This document shows, piece after piece, positions 12,350-24,900 of a stretch of 64,000 nucleotides of DNA. This stretch comes from Leptoclinus maculatus (Eukaryota; Chordata; Actinopteri; Perciformes; Stichaeidae), in NCBI GenBank assembly GCA_032191485.1, contig JAVDOI010000010.1, forward strand, positions 2,172,197 through 2,236,196. The letters run 5' to 3'. Numbering within the stretch: position 1 is the stretch's first letter; the number at the start of each line of letters is the position of its first letter. Under the pieces are notes generated by a model. It did not search any database. It saw only the letters and a program-made list of their open reading frames with translations, and was not told the DNA's origin. The translations under genes were made by a program, and so were the position numbers.

Positions 12350-15300
12350 CTGGGAAACAAGGAGGGAAACGTCAGTTCCTCAGTATCGCATGTGTGCTTT
12401 AGACACGTATATATACATTCACGCTGGAGACGCATGCCGAAAGCAAAATTCATGAATCCCGCTGAGTCGCTATTGTGCTCACAGCATATCGTGACGTTGC
12501 TGTTGTAAACATTACTGTTGCTCTTTAAATAATATATTAACAAGTAGTTATTTAGTAATGAGAACGAACCGATAAGAGTAGTAGTGTCGATAAGATCCAA
12601 ACGTTCTCCGATTCAACTGTATGAATAAGAAGTCTAATCAAAGAAAAGAGAGACATTCACCTCTTCTCCTTTTTCAACTCTGCGATTGCAGCTGATGATG
12701 ATTTTGTAACCTCTTTCAAACGTGAACACCTCAGCAACACAGTTCGGGGCACAAGAGTGGTTGATATATCTGGAAACACAAAACAGAGGTTTATTACTTT
12801 ATTACACAACATTCTGCGCAGGACTTTAAAGTAAAAGGTCGTCTGCTCCATTTTACATTTAACATTTTTGGCAATGGCTAAATTGTTACATTCAAAAATT
12901 AAAATCAAGTGTTTTGATTTAGATAATGAATTTAGAAACATTTATTCTATAATACAAACTCAAGTATGCAGAATAAATAGAGCATCACCTCCAAAAAACA
13001 TCCATTTTTTTATTCTTTAAATACGCAACAGCACTATGCTAGTGTTGGAGCTGCAGGACCACGAGAGATGTAACTCTATGTTCTCCTTATACGTTGACAA
13101 AAATGTCACAATAACCAACGGAATGTCACAGTACCTTGCTAGCCCTCCAGTTCGAGTGGCGTCTACAACATGTTCGCTGTCGATGCGGAACATGAACACT
13201 GTTCGGTTCTGTTGGGGGGGGGGGGGGGGGGAGAGGAGGTTTTACTTGCTGGTTGTTGTTTTTTTGTGGCAAAAATAACTTTAGATAAAATGTAACTGAT
13301 GAATACCTGAGTTCTGTAGATCTTCTCCTTGCTGATGGCGACCTCGTTTCGGAGGACGGTTCCATTGTACTCGATCGCCATAGTTAGTTTCTCCAGGTCT
13401 CGAGCAGCAAACAGACCCAGGCCCTGTGGACACGTTACACAAGACGGTATTCATTCTGTCCACCCGGAAGACAATCCAAGAGCATCGGCTGCACTCTGGC
13501 AAAGCTGAGAAATAAATAAAATGTACTTCTGAACACTGACCTGGACGCGGGACTGGGCCAGATAGACATTGGCTCTCCACTCACTCTTCATCCAGCGGTA
13601 CTGAGAAGACCTGGGGTGCACTACTGGAGGCTTGCCATGGGGGGCGCCACCCTCTCCTTGGGCCACATTCTGGTTAGACCTGGCACTGCTGGTGGCTACA
13701 GCCTGTGGATGTGGCCTTTGTGCAAGCAAGTAACGAAACAAAAATTATAGGTTTCCGCTTGAGGACAACATACAGCGATTCAATGTGTCAGCGTCGCCCA
13801 ATGTTACCTGATCACCAGTGAAGTGTAAGGAGAGCTGGTCCTCGGCTGGGCGCGGGCGCTGCCAGCTGGATTGAATATGAGAGGCAGCTCCACGAGAGGG
13901 TGGCGTCCGTAACGGAACGAGTACCTGATGCAAGCTTCCACACCTGGGAGCTGGAATAAATGAATACAAAAAAAGGGGGTTATATCCTCCAGCCTCTAAA
14001 TAACATTATCTACACACGATTACAATGTCATATTATTTAACCTGAATGAAATAAAAAGGCAGCAACAAACCGATTCAGAGATCTTGGTGACGGCAGGGAC
14101 TGTGAGTCCAAACAAGTCCTCTCCTTTCAGGTAAACAGGGAAGAGCTTTAGAGTGCCCGCCTCATTTCTTTTGTCAGCAACAGGACCGAGGACCTTATCC
14201 CACACTCCTAATCACAGCGAGAGAAGCACACGAGGTCAGAAGCTGTACTCTTAAAAAAACACGGCAATAATATTCCGGCGACGAATACGCAAGGACACAC
14301 CTTTTGCAGAGCTGTCAGTCAGGACCAGGTCTTGGTAGCCCTGTTCGATCACTCTGATGGTGAACTCCGGCAGCTCCTCCCTGTCCTCGACAGAACAGAC
14401 GTAACGGCAGCGGCGGTTGCCGTGGCGCATGCTCCAGTATATGCGGCACGCCTCGTAGCCAACTGGAAAGATGGCTGTTGAGGAATGGAAGGCTGCCATT
14501 TGCAGAGGGGTGAGTTGGCCCACTGCGTGCAACACCAGGCTGCCGACTCGAAAGGTGTAGCCCAACTCCGGCTGCCGCACGGCGGTGGCGATCTGCCGCA
14601 CTTCGTCCCTCTGGACGTAGACGCGGCGGAAGACCGCGAAGCAACGCAGCTCGTGATCCAGCACTTGTCCGGTTGTCCCCCGGGGCCGGTGGGCGTGACA
14701 CAGCATGGTCTTGTCCTTGAAGAAGGTGCACTGAGCTTGCAGCGCGCAGGTGAAATGGTAGACATTGGTGCAGCGCAGGCGGTGGCAGCCGCTGGTGGCT
14801 CCGGTCTGCTGGCAGAAGGCGCAGCGCACTGTTTGGCCGCGGCGCAGCGCGAGCTCCACGTTGATGAGGGCGCCGGCCTGCGTCTCGTAAACCTCGGTCG
14901 ACCACAGGGCACAGTTCAGGTGAACCCACACGTCCAGATCGAGATTGAGAAGCCTAGCGGGGCCGTCGGTGATCCCGTCTCCGAACTGGTGGCAGAAACA
15001 GCAGCGCCTGTGGTCCCGGAGCGATGCAGGAGGGCGCAGGGAGGCCCCGAGTTTCTTCAGGAGCTCATCGATCTTATCCTCGTCCGGGAGCTGGGAATTC
15101 CCTCTCGGCACCACCACCTGGACCGTCCACTTCCTCCAGCGGAGACCTTTCTGTCGCTTTCCCTGGTGCCAGCCGTCATGGGACCTTTGCCGGGCCTTCA
15201 GCTTCACCGTGACCTTGATGGCATCCGACTTGGTCTCCATCTTGGGTGTCTCGTCCGACATGGGGAAGGGGATGGGAGGAGTAGAGGGGGGAGACTGCTT

Positions 15301-15898
15301 GGGCTGAAGCTGGGCCAGGCAATGGACATCCAGCGATGACATGTTGTTGCTGTACTGGTGCAGAATTTTAGAAAGGCTCTCCGTTTGCTCGGACGCAGGG
15401 AGAAGGGACACCGATTCCTGAAAAGAGGAGACAAGAGCCATGACGATCAGCAAAAAAACAAAAAAAGTATATTAATTGCATGTTATTTAGACCCACGGTG
15501 GCTTTACAGTGGTACAGACCTTAGTTTCTGTAGTTGATCTGGATTGCAGAGGTGACGAGGAACAGTAGAGAAGGAAGCAGCTGTGACTACAGAAGACCAG
15601 GTCTTCAGATTTCAAACGGCCTCCAGATTCCTAATGAGAGAAAGCAGTCACAACTTTAACAGGCTGAAAAAGGAAGGAGGTGTTAAATCAAAGCCTCACC
15701 AATTCGAACTGCTTAAACTCAACTGATGTTAAAAGAAGTTATGAAATAAACATCAAAAACATATATTTAAATAACCAAAATACTCAGGACTGAAGTCATG
15801 GGGTAGGTATGCTGTTTAACCCACTAATTCATCTGAAATGGATTTAACTCCAGGAGGCAGGATTTACATAATCAGAGGATATATGCAGTATTACTGTG

Positions 15899-15962
<64 letters not shown>

Positions 15963-18900
15963 GATGCGTATGGCCCCTCAGGCTGAAAGTAGATAATACA
16001 TCCTATAAGTAAAGTCCGGGTATCCAGTCATGGCTCATCTAGCCCCCCCCCCCACTGGGAAATCAATAATAAATGATCCATAATTGTTTGGCAGAGATGA
16101 CGTGGTGAATTTATAGCCTTTTGAACATTATTAGTCTCAAAATCACACTTGTGCTCCAGCTGAAAAGGTGGCCTGCCTACTTAATGTACCCCCTGCTGCC
16201 ATTCGGAGTATTTAAGCCTAATTAATTCACTACCTTCATGTGGGTGGGGAGATCTTTGATGGATTTCTGCACTCCATTTCCCAGAACCACCACCTTACAG
16301 TGGCAGCACCACTGAGGTTTACATCCCGGGCTGGCAGGGGTCTTCTGGTCTGGTCCTCGAGCTGCACCTGAAGTAACAGGAAATATATATTTTTTAAATG
16401 TTATCCATTTAAAAACATGCATTCTCTGATTTTAAACCTACAGCGTAATGATGCTTGACTTTCACAATTGCTACTTCGTGCCCTTTCACAGGAAGTCATT
16501 ATGTTTAGCATTAATCAGACACGACTTTCAATTAAAAACTTATTTAATTTTCCTCCCTCACCTGGGCTGTTGGGATGGAAACGGAAATGATGTGCCTGCT
16601 GCTGTTGCATCATTGCATGAGCTCCACTGGGCCTCATCATCTGTCCCGGCCGCCCGTGAAGCCCTCCATTGTCTACTTGTCCGTGGAAGAGCATGGGAGG
16701 CCGAGGCTCCATGCCGTGGGGCCCCACCCTGGGACCGCTGAGCATCGATGGGTGGCCCCTGTCTGGGGTGCTGCTGACCTCGTAGCTACTGGGGATCTTC
16801 ACACGCAGTAGGTCTGAAATGGCTGCCACCACACCTGTGATGTTCTGAGGAAAAGAAAAGTATAGTTGATTAGATCTTTCCTCCACATAATTTTTTTATT
16901 GGGATGCATTTATTGTTCTGATGCACATTTACATTTACGATGAAAAAACTAAAGCTGGTCCCTCGCTAACAGGGATTACCTTTAACAACTGATTTAAACT
17001 GATTCTCCTCTCTCATTGGCTAAAGTACGTTTAGTCCTCCGAAGAGGGGGGTGGGTACAATTAATAAGCCAGCGACATAGGGCAATCCTGAGTGAATATG
17101 CAGCATCAAATGTGACGCATGCATGTAAGAATTAAGATATGAATAGCTGTAAAACAATCAGTCTGTGAAACCGCAGTATCACGTATTGCTACCTCTGCTG
17201 CAGCCGGTCTCAGTGTGATGGCTACAGACACCAGCCCTTGTTTGGAATCATTAGACATGGAGCCGAAGGGGGAGCCGAAGAACATCGCAGAGGGCTCCGT
17301 TTTGATATCCTGCAGTTTGATTTCTGATCCTGGAAAATAAAAATAAAAAAAAAGGAGGACACGCATAAAAGTTTGCCGACACACTTTTAAGGTACGCTGG
17401 AGTTGTGTATTTAAAATGGCATGCACAAAAACATCCAATTAATTATGATCGGAGTCGCAGGAATAAATGTCTTAACGGTGGTGGTTATGTGGGAGTTGTG
17501 TGTGTGTGTTTACCTTTCCCGTCAGGCGCAGGAAGCATGGGGAGGACAGGAGACAGGCAGGGGGACGGGGGCTCTTCCTTCACCAGAGACAGGTCTGGGT
17601 AGCGACTGATCTCCATGCCCACCACGCTCTCCGGAGATGAGGATGGAACAAAACTGTCAGGTGTGTCCCTGTCCTTGCAAGGCTCCTGTCCTCTGTTGCT
17701 GTCATCATTTTAGGAGGAGAAACAAAATATTAACCACCTCTGTCGAGACCATGCAGCCCAAATCCCTTATCATGACATGATCAACGCAAACAAATGTTAT
17801 GAAAAGAGACAGTGAGAAGGAATGTTACCTGAGCTCCTCCTGGTTGTTGTGAGGAGGGGTGGGGAGGGAGGCCGGAACATCCACAGTTTTGGGACCCTGT
17901 GCAATGGCGCGGGCTAGAAGGTCTTCCTCAGTCCTAAATGGGACATGTAGCGGCTTTGGGACCAGGCCTTTGGACACTGTATGAAGACAGGAGCACAATG
18001 TCAACACGACATAGGGCTGGAAATAATCCTCATTCCACGATTATGATCATGTGAGATAAAGGGGGACAATCATGTAATGTCATTAAAAGGTTTGCTGTGC
18101 AGGAATTGCTTGTTTGTAAACACAACATTCAAACCAGACACCAGGAGCGCGTGTCCCCAGAGCAAAGCCCGGCGTACCACCTGCAGCATCACATGCGACA
18201 GCGGAAGTGAAAGCCAACCCCAGATTCACTCTCGTTTTCGAACAAGCTTTGTCTGCTTGGCGTTTCACCTCGCTATATCTGCCTTTTGCCTGCCATTTTC
18301 GTAGCTTCCTCTTGGATGCAAGCGTGTGCATGCGCGGGGGTTACACACCCAGAAATGTCCCAAACACAGGAAAATGAGAAGAGAATAGAGGCAGAGGGCA
18401 GGATCTCTGCAGACACCGCCACACACTTCTAGTGGGTCTTCAGTGATCATTGAGCGGGATTACTTTTATACGAGTCAATACATTGTGTTCTTAGGTAAAT
18501 CCTGCATTGTATACCTTTTAAGATACACCCGTCTGAATGCTTACCCATGGCAGCAGCTTTGCTGGCCAGCTCCTCCGTCGTGGCAAATCCGTTGATCATT
18601 TTCTGTCGGTTCACAGGTGGTGGGGTGGGAGGAAGAGACGCCGGTGGTGTCGGCGGATTGCTGAGGTTACTCTGCTGCGGGAATCAGAACAAATGCAGTG
18701 TCAGCACACAAAACATGCATCGCTGTTCATCCAGTTCCAACTTGGTGAGGGTAAGCGGAGCTCACCTTGTAGGCCAGTTGGGAGTAATAGTCGGACACTC
18801 CGTCGAGGGAGGCGCTGCCAAAGGTACCAGACAGGAGGTTCTCTCCATTGAGCGGGCCGCTGCCATAGGGAGCGAAATGGGCAAAGTTGACGCTGATCAG

Positions 18901-21900
18901 GGGCTCCATTAGGGGCAGCAGGGAGAGCTGCTGTCAGGAGAGAAAAACAGCACCAGATGAACAAACTAGATAACTTTGCATAACCAGCATCATTAATCTT
19001 AGATAGATGGATGGATGGATTGCTTTGTCTTATATATTTGTCAAAAATCCTTCCACCACCACCAAGGCCATTCTTCAGCTAGTTCAAGCATTAGCCCTCG
19101 TCATGGGTTTGGTTATGCCATTACATAGTTCTTTCACTGCTTATAAAACGCCCAGAAAAAAGTAACCTCCAAATACAGGCAGTCCTGCCTGAAGTGGCAT
19201 CTCTGAGACTGTGCCCTCGAGTTTGGATTGAATATTGGAAGAATAGTACAAATTGTAAAGTCTAATCTCGGGTGCAGTCATCAACCTTGCTGTGTGCAGA
19301 CCACTGAACAAGGCAGGTCAATGGGAGGCCGAATCAAACCGTTAACTGTCCTATGATGAGGCTCAAAGCCACTCAGTCATAACTTCCCTTTTAGCCAGAC
19401 TTGTGTGATACTTGTGAGAAACAAGCAATGCAAAGTGAGAGCTCATTTGGTTTTAAATGTGACGGTGAGATGATGTACAAAATTTCGAATGAGCGAGTTT
19501 AAATTAATAAACCTCGATCAATGAGCGACTTGGCATATAATCACGAATCCCCTTCCCCTCTCCTCTCCTGAATAATAGCAGCTTCTAATACCTGTGTGTG
19601 CAATTGCCATCAAACAAGTACCTAATTACAGTAATATGCTTATGATATGTGAAATGAAATTTTCTATTCTGGCAATAATTAATACTGTAAAATTCTGAAT
19701 AAAGTATTCAGATTCCAAGCTATAATCTTTCCACCATCCTTTGTTCCCCGAAGATGTGCAATTTAATGACGAGCGGGCTATAAGGCGGTGAAATCAATCT
19801 TACCTGTTTGATTTGGGTCATTACGGTGTCAGAGTGCATCAGCTGCCTCTCATCCCCTTCCTTCTTCCTCTTCTTGTAGCGAGACGCAGGTTTCTCCCCT
19901 CCTTTCGGAGCCCTCTTGTTCCTCCCTTTCTTCTTCTCCTGTTCGAGGAGCACAGGTCCAGGGAAGTCTAGGGTGCCATCCGAGTACGCCTGGAGATGAG
20001 AAAAATATGTTTTTGCAAAACACATGAATTTCCCTTCAGATTACTTGGGCAGCATTATGGCTCCAAGTTGGATGTTTTCAAACACAGAACTATGACTCAT
20101 TCAAAAACCGACAGCTATGACTCATACCAATTTAACTATGACACGCTTCCCATCTGAATCACCCAGCCCGTCTATGACTCACTAAGTTGATCACTCGGCG
20201 CTCTAGCCGTATGACTAACACAAAGACTGACCCCATTGCTGTCCATGGAGCTTTGCCTCAGCAGGGCTTTGCAGTCTGCCAGCTCCTCCTCCTCCAAGCG
20301 CATGCTCTCCTCCGACCTCTGCTGGGACAATCCGGATGGAGGTGTACTCTTGTTCTTCAGAAGGTGTTTCAGTAGTTCATTGCCAGCCTCCCCTTTGTTT
20401 GGACTTTGCCCTGCAGGGAAGGGAGACCCATTCCCTTTTTTACCCTCCTCCTTCACAGAGCTCATTTCTGAGCCGATGGGCCCTTCCCGCGGCCCAAGAC
20501 ACTCACTGGCATCCATCTGCTCCAGCTTTATGTTGTTAAGGATCCTGTCATGTTCCTGAGCCTGGGCCCTCGCTGTGTCCGATGAGACGCCGGGGTGTCC
20601 AGATTGGCCTCCAGAAAGCTGCCTCTCCAGCTCCGAGTGACTGGGGGTGGAAGATCCCAGTAAGGGGGACCTCGACAAGTCCTGCTCACTAAATAGATGG
20701 GTGTTTCTGGTTGGAGTCGAGGAGGTGTCCGAGACACACGGCGTGAGCGGGGCTGTAAGGTCCGAGTGTGGCGTTGAAGGCGTCTTGACTGAATCTGCAT
20801 CGTCATCCTTCTTCTTTTTGCGGTTCCTCTTCTTTTTCCCCTTCTCGTCTGGAATGATGTTGGAGTAGAGTTGGATTAGAGACTGACCTGAGCCCGGAAA
20901 GTTAGACGGTAGAGGTGTCGAGTCGCCTCCAAACGGCGGACCCTCACCTGGCATCGGCAGCATCAGTCCTGGCCCACTGAACTGACGAGGTCTGGGTTGA
21001 CCCTGGGGATAATTAGGTGCTTGTAGGGCAAGATTATCAGGCCCAAAACCGGGCCCCATGTCACGGGGCATCATTCCATTGCCCATCATGGCCCTCCTTT
21101 CACCTTGCATAAACGTCCCGGGTGGTGAGCCCATACCAGGCTGCATGCCCTGCTGCTGGGGGAACATTGGTGCGAGCTGTTGCTGCAGAGGAGGCCTCTG
21201 AGGCTGCATGAAGTCCTGTGGCAGCTCTGCGTTGAAAAATGGCATCTGAGCGAGTGGCGCCATGTTCCCGTCTGGCCCCATCATCCCTTGCTGCTCCATT
21301 TCCATACGGTGTTTCAGGGCTCTCTGTCGCTCAACTTCCTGCATTAGCTGCACCCGCTGTCTCTCCTGCTGCTCCCTAAGCCTCTCCCTCCTCTCCCGCT
21401 CCTGAAAGCCTTCACTGAACGGGTTGTTGTCGTCGAACTTCAAGCCGCCTCCCTGTATGGGTTTTACACCGCCTGGTGGAGCCGGTGGTGCCTGGGGATC
21501 CACGGGCATTTGTGAGTGTTGCGGTACGTTACCCATTGGCATCTGATGAGGTTGGCCGGGGTTTCCCACAGGTACCTGGGGGGGCATTATGGGTGGCAGT
21601 CCCTGTCCCGCCATGGGCATGGGAGCACCAGGGTGCCAGCCAGGTGGTGGGTTGGGAATACAGGGAGGTGGATTTGGCTGGCCAGGATGAAGTGGCATCT
21701 GCATTATGGGGTTCAGAGGAGGTTGGACAATTGGTGGTCCACTCGGGACCATACCGGCAGGCCCTGGCATTGGGTGCATCCCAGGCATTATGGGCGTCAT
21801 ATTGTTTTGCTGCTGTTTCACTCGGTACTCCTCTATAAGCTCAGCGTGCTCCTTCTGCTGCTTGCGGATCTGAAACAAAACATAAGAAATGTTATTGAGG

Positions 21901-24900
21901 TTCTCTATGAAACTTACAAAGACACTACGTATCCCTTTCAAGGCGTTTTATCACATTAGCAAGACAAATTTCTGAGGACACGGTTGTACCCAAGGGAAGA
22001 GATGTACGATTTTAATTTCAAACAGAAACTGAAGAATTTTACTTTAAAAGCAGAAGTTGGAAAATATTACCACCCAAGAACATTCTTTTCAACACTGCTC
22101 TTTCAGGGAGTCAAAGCAGGTTGACAGGTGCAGCGCAGACACAAACCTGTGTGTTTTAAATCCCCTCGGTTTGTTCGGATACTATTTTGTCAAGTCTGTT
22201 TGGAAAGTAAACACCTAGATATATACCTTCAAATGCATACCCTATACCTACTTTATATTTTGGAACAATCAGACTACGTAGTTCATATTTAATACTAATC
22301 AAGTCTGCTATAAAGGTACGTTACAGTCAATGAACGCACCTCTGCTCCCGATAACAAGTAACTATGTCTCAAAAGTGAAGAAAAAAAAAAGAATTGAAAG
22401 TAATGAGAATTATATCTCTTTTGGTTAAATAATACTGCTTAAAAAATTATTCAGAAATACCTTATTTGAGCACCACACATTATCCATAACATAGTCGTAA
22501 GCAACTATTTCTGGTGGCGGGCCAGAGGGTTAGTTTAAACTTTAAACTTTGCTTCATACGTCCAATGAAAGGTTAATGCTCAAGACTGCCATTGTGTGAG
22601 AGAGAATTCAGTGGTGGAGCTTGACAGGCCAAACATTTACCTGCTCCAGTTGTTTCTGCACTACACCCTGCTGCTCCGTGACATGTTTGAGCTGCTCAGT
22701 GTCCTCCTCGGGGAACTCTCTGCCTGCCTTCTTAGCTGTTCTCTGCTTGGCAGACAGGGCTTTCTTAGACTTCCTGTTTGCCCCAATCTTCTCTTCCAGA
22801 AACTTCTGCTGCATTTGAAGTAGTTGCTGAGTCTCCTGGAGCCACTCCTCGTACTGAGCCCTCTGAGCATTATCTGAAAGAAGAAAGAAAAACCTTTTTG
22901 TTAGCAATCTTGACAGCATGAAAAACAAACATCTTAACATTTCAAGGCCTGACAGACCTTCAAACCAAAAAGTTGAAAATGCATATGAATTTTAAGAGAA
23001 CTTACTGACAAATCCTGGTCCAAAGTTTGGAGGATTCGGTCTTGCTACTTGTGTCAGTTTGCCATCCTGAAAGCAAGGTTGACAAATATGTTAAATAGAT
23101 ATCTTTCATGATATAGTTTTATATAACATCGAAGCAGATTGATGATTCAATTACCTGTCCAACAACTTGTGGAGGAAGCGGTGCGCTTTCAGGACAAGGT
23201 GTTGCAGGACCAGGAGGAAATCTGTGATAGAGCAACACCACAACCACACACACCATTTAGTCATCCAATCAATCACAGTAGCAATCCTCCCAATAGCTGC
23301 ACAATATCCTAGTGGCTAGGCCCTCAGGTTGGCGTTACCATTGCTTTAAAACCAGAATGAATACACACACTCCCACTACCAGTGTTACATGTTCTACTCA
23401 AGAAAGAAAAGTGAACTTTTTACCTGTTCATGACCATTGGGGTCATCCCCATGTTGTTCTGAACCATGACTTTGTTGATGCCTTTCAGAGCAACCATTTT
23501 AGCTTTCATGATGGGATCAGTGATGGCATCAAAATCTGCAAATGACAAACAACACACTCTCAGAAAAATACAGGTAATCTCAAACATGACCCAAACCGAC
23601 GACTAGAAGTTGTGGCCTAAATAATTTACCGATGTTGGGGAAGAAGGAGTCGCTGGAGCGCTGCCGTATCATTGCTTGCATCTGCCTCTGCTGCTGTTGC
23701 TCCTGCCTCTCCTGGTCTAGAAGGTCCTGCAATAGGAGTGGCTGCTCCTCGAGCAGAAGAGGACGGTGTAGCTGACCGTGCTGACCCATCGCCAGGTTCA
23801 ACGCTTCCTGCTGGGCCAGGGTCAGACCGCTCTGGTCCAGAACACTCTGGTCCAGCCCCACCTGTTCGTCTTCCCCAAAGTCACTCATAGAAGTTTCTCC
23901 GGCAGTGGCGGCGTCGGGTATTGTAAGTCCGGAGGTATGCCGAGTGTCACTGGCTTGGTTCGGCTGGGGCATGAGGTTAACTCCTTGACTGACAGATTCT
24001 ACGATTGGATTTAATGACTGTTCCTCAGGCTGCTGCTTTATGAGTAAACTAGACAGGACTGGGGTGGAGTCAGAGAGCATTCCCTGCTGGTTTGAGGTTA
24101 ATGTGTTTCCAGTGGCTTGCTGGTCTACAACATCAGGGGGTTTCTGACAGTCTTTGACCTCCGTTTTAATTTCTTTCCCATGTGCAAAAAAAGCAGAGTC
24201 CTGACTCCCAGGGGCTTCCAGCTTGACTTCAGCTAAATACTGCACACCAGAGGCCTCTGACTTTGCATAAGCGGATGTTGAACTGGATGACGCCCCAGTT
24301 CCTGTGCTTGAGTTTTTGTGGATGTCTGGGGTGTCTCCATTATCATCCATGGGATCACTGAGATCCAGTTCCTCATTAAACATGTCTTTCTTGATGTCAT
24401 CTAGGTCAGGGTCTGTATAGGCAATGATGTCAAATTTCCCAGATGTTAAGAAGTCATCAAGGTGTAGGTCATTCGTCTCTAGATCCAAGTCTTTGCCATC
24501 TTCAGGATCCAAATTTAGATTTTCCAAGTCAGCATCCACCAAGTCTTTCACCTCCACGTCCTCAAGATCTTTGACAGCTGATTCTTCTGCATCCAGTTTC
24601 TCCTCCACGCCGTCACCAACTGTGTCAGTCTGCCCAGCAGGGGGTGCAGTCAGGATCATAGATGCTGCCATGTTCTGGGCCTCATTTGAAGCAGGCTGGC
24701 TCATGGATCTCATCAAATGAGATTGTCTGAGTGCATGGTTTCCTGACATTTGGGCATGCTGATGAAGATTGTCCATGCTGGCAGATAGCTGTACATGGCC
24801 AGTGTGGCTGGCCATGGGGTCTAACATCCTGGGCCCCTGATTAAAAGGGAACCTGGAGTCGGGTGTTCCTTGAAAGCCTGGTAGTCTTTGACCCTGCAAA

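Larger units (their letters stand above)
12350..15519 (-). other. kmt2c: introns between kmt2c exons 53-60
   Basis: Short introns (about 90-365 bp) between the exons listed in this interval. The intron before exon 58 has a C run of about 18 bases next to its acceptor. Nothing else seen. Confidence 0.85.
16845..19803 (-). other. kmt2c: introns between kmt2c exons 44-50
   Basis: Introns of 75-873 bp around exons 45-49. The largest (18931-19803) has GGAT units near 19006-19020 and no coding signal. Confidence 0.8.

Noticed and set aside
14315..14929. Second and third long minus-strand frames (204 and 187 codons)
   Set aside because: Out-of-frame shadows of kmt2c exon 53.
14485..15339. 284-codon open frame on the plus strand
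   Set aside because: It is exactly antisense to kmt2c exon 53, which is GC-rich and strongly conserved; its own product has no recognisable domain.
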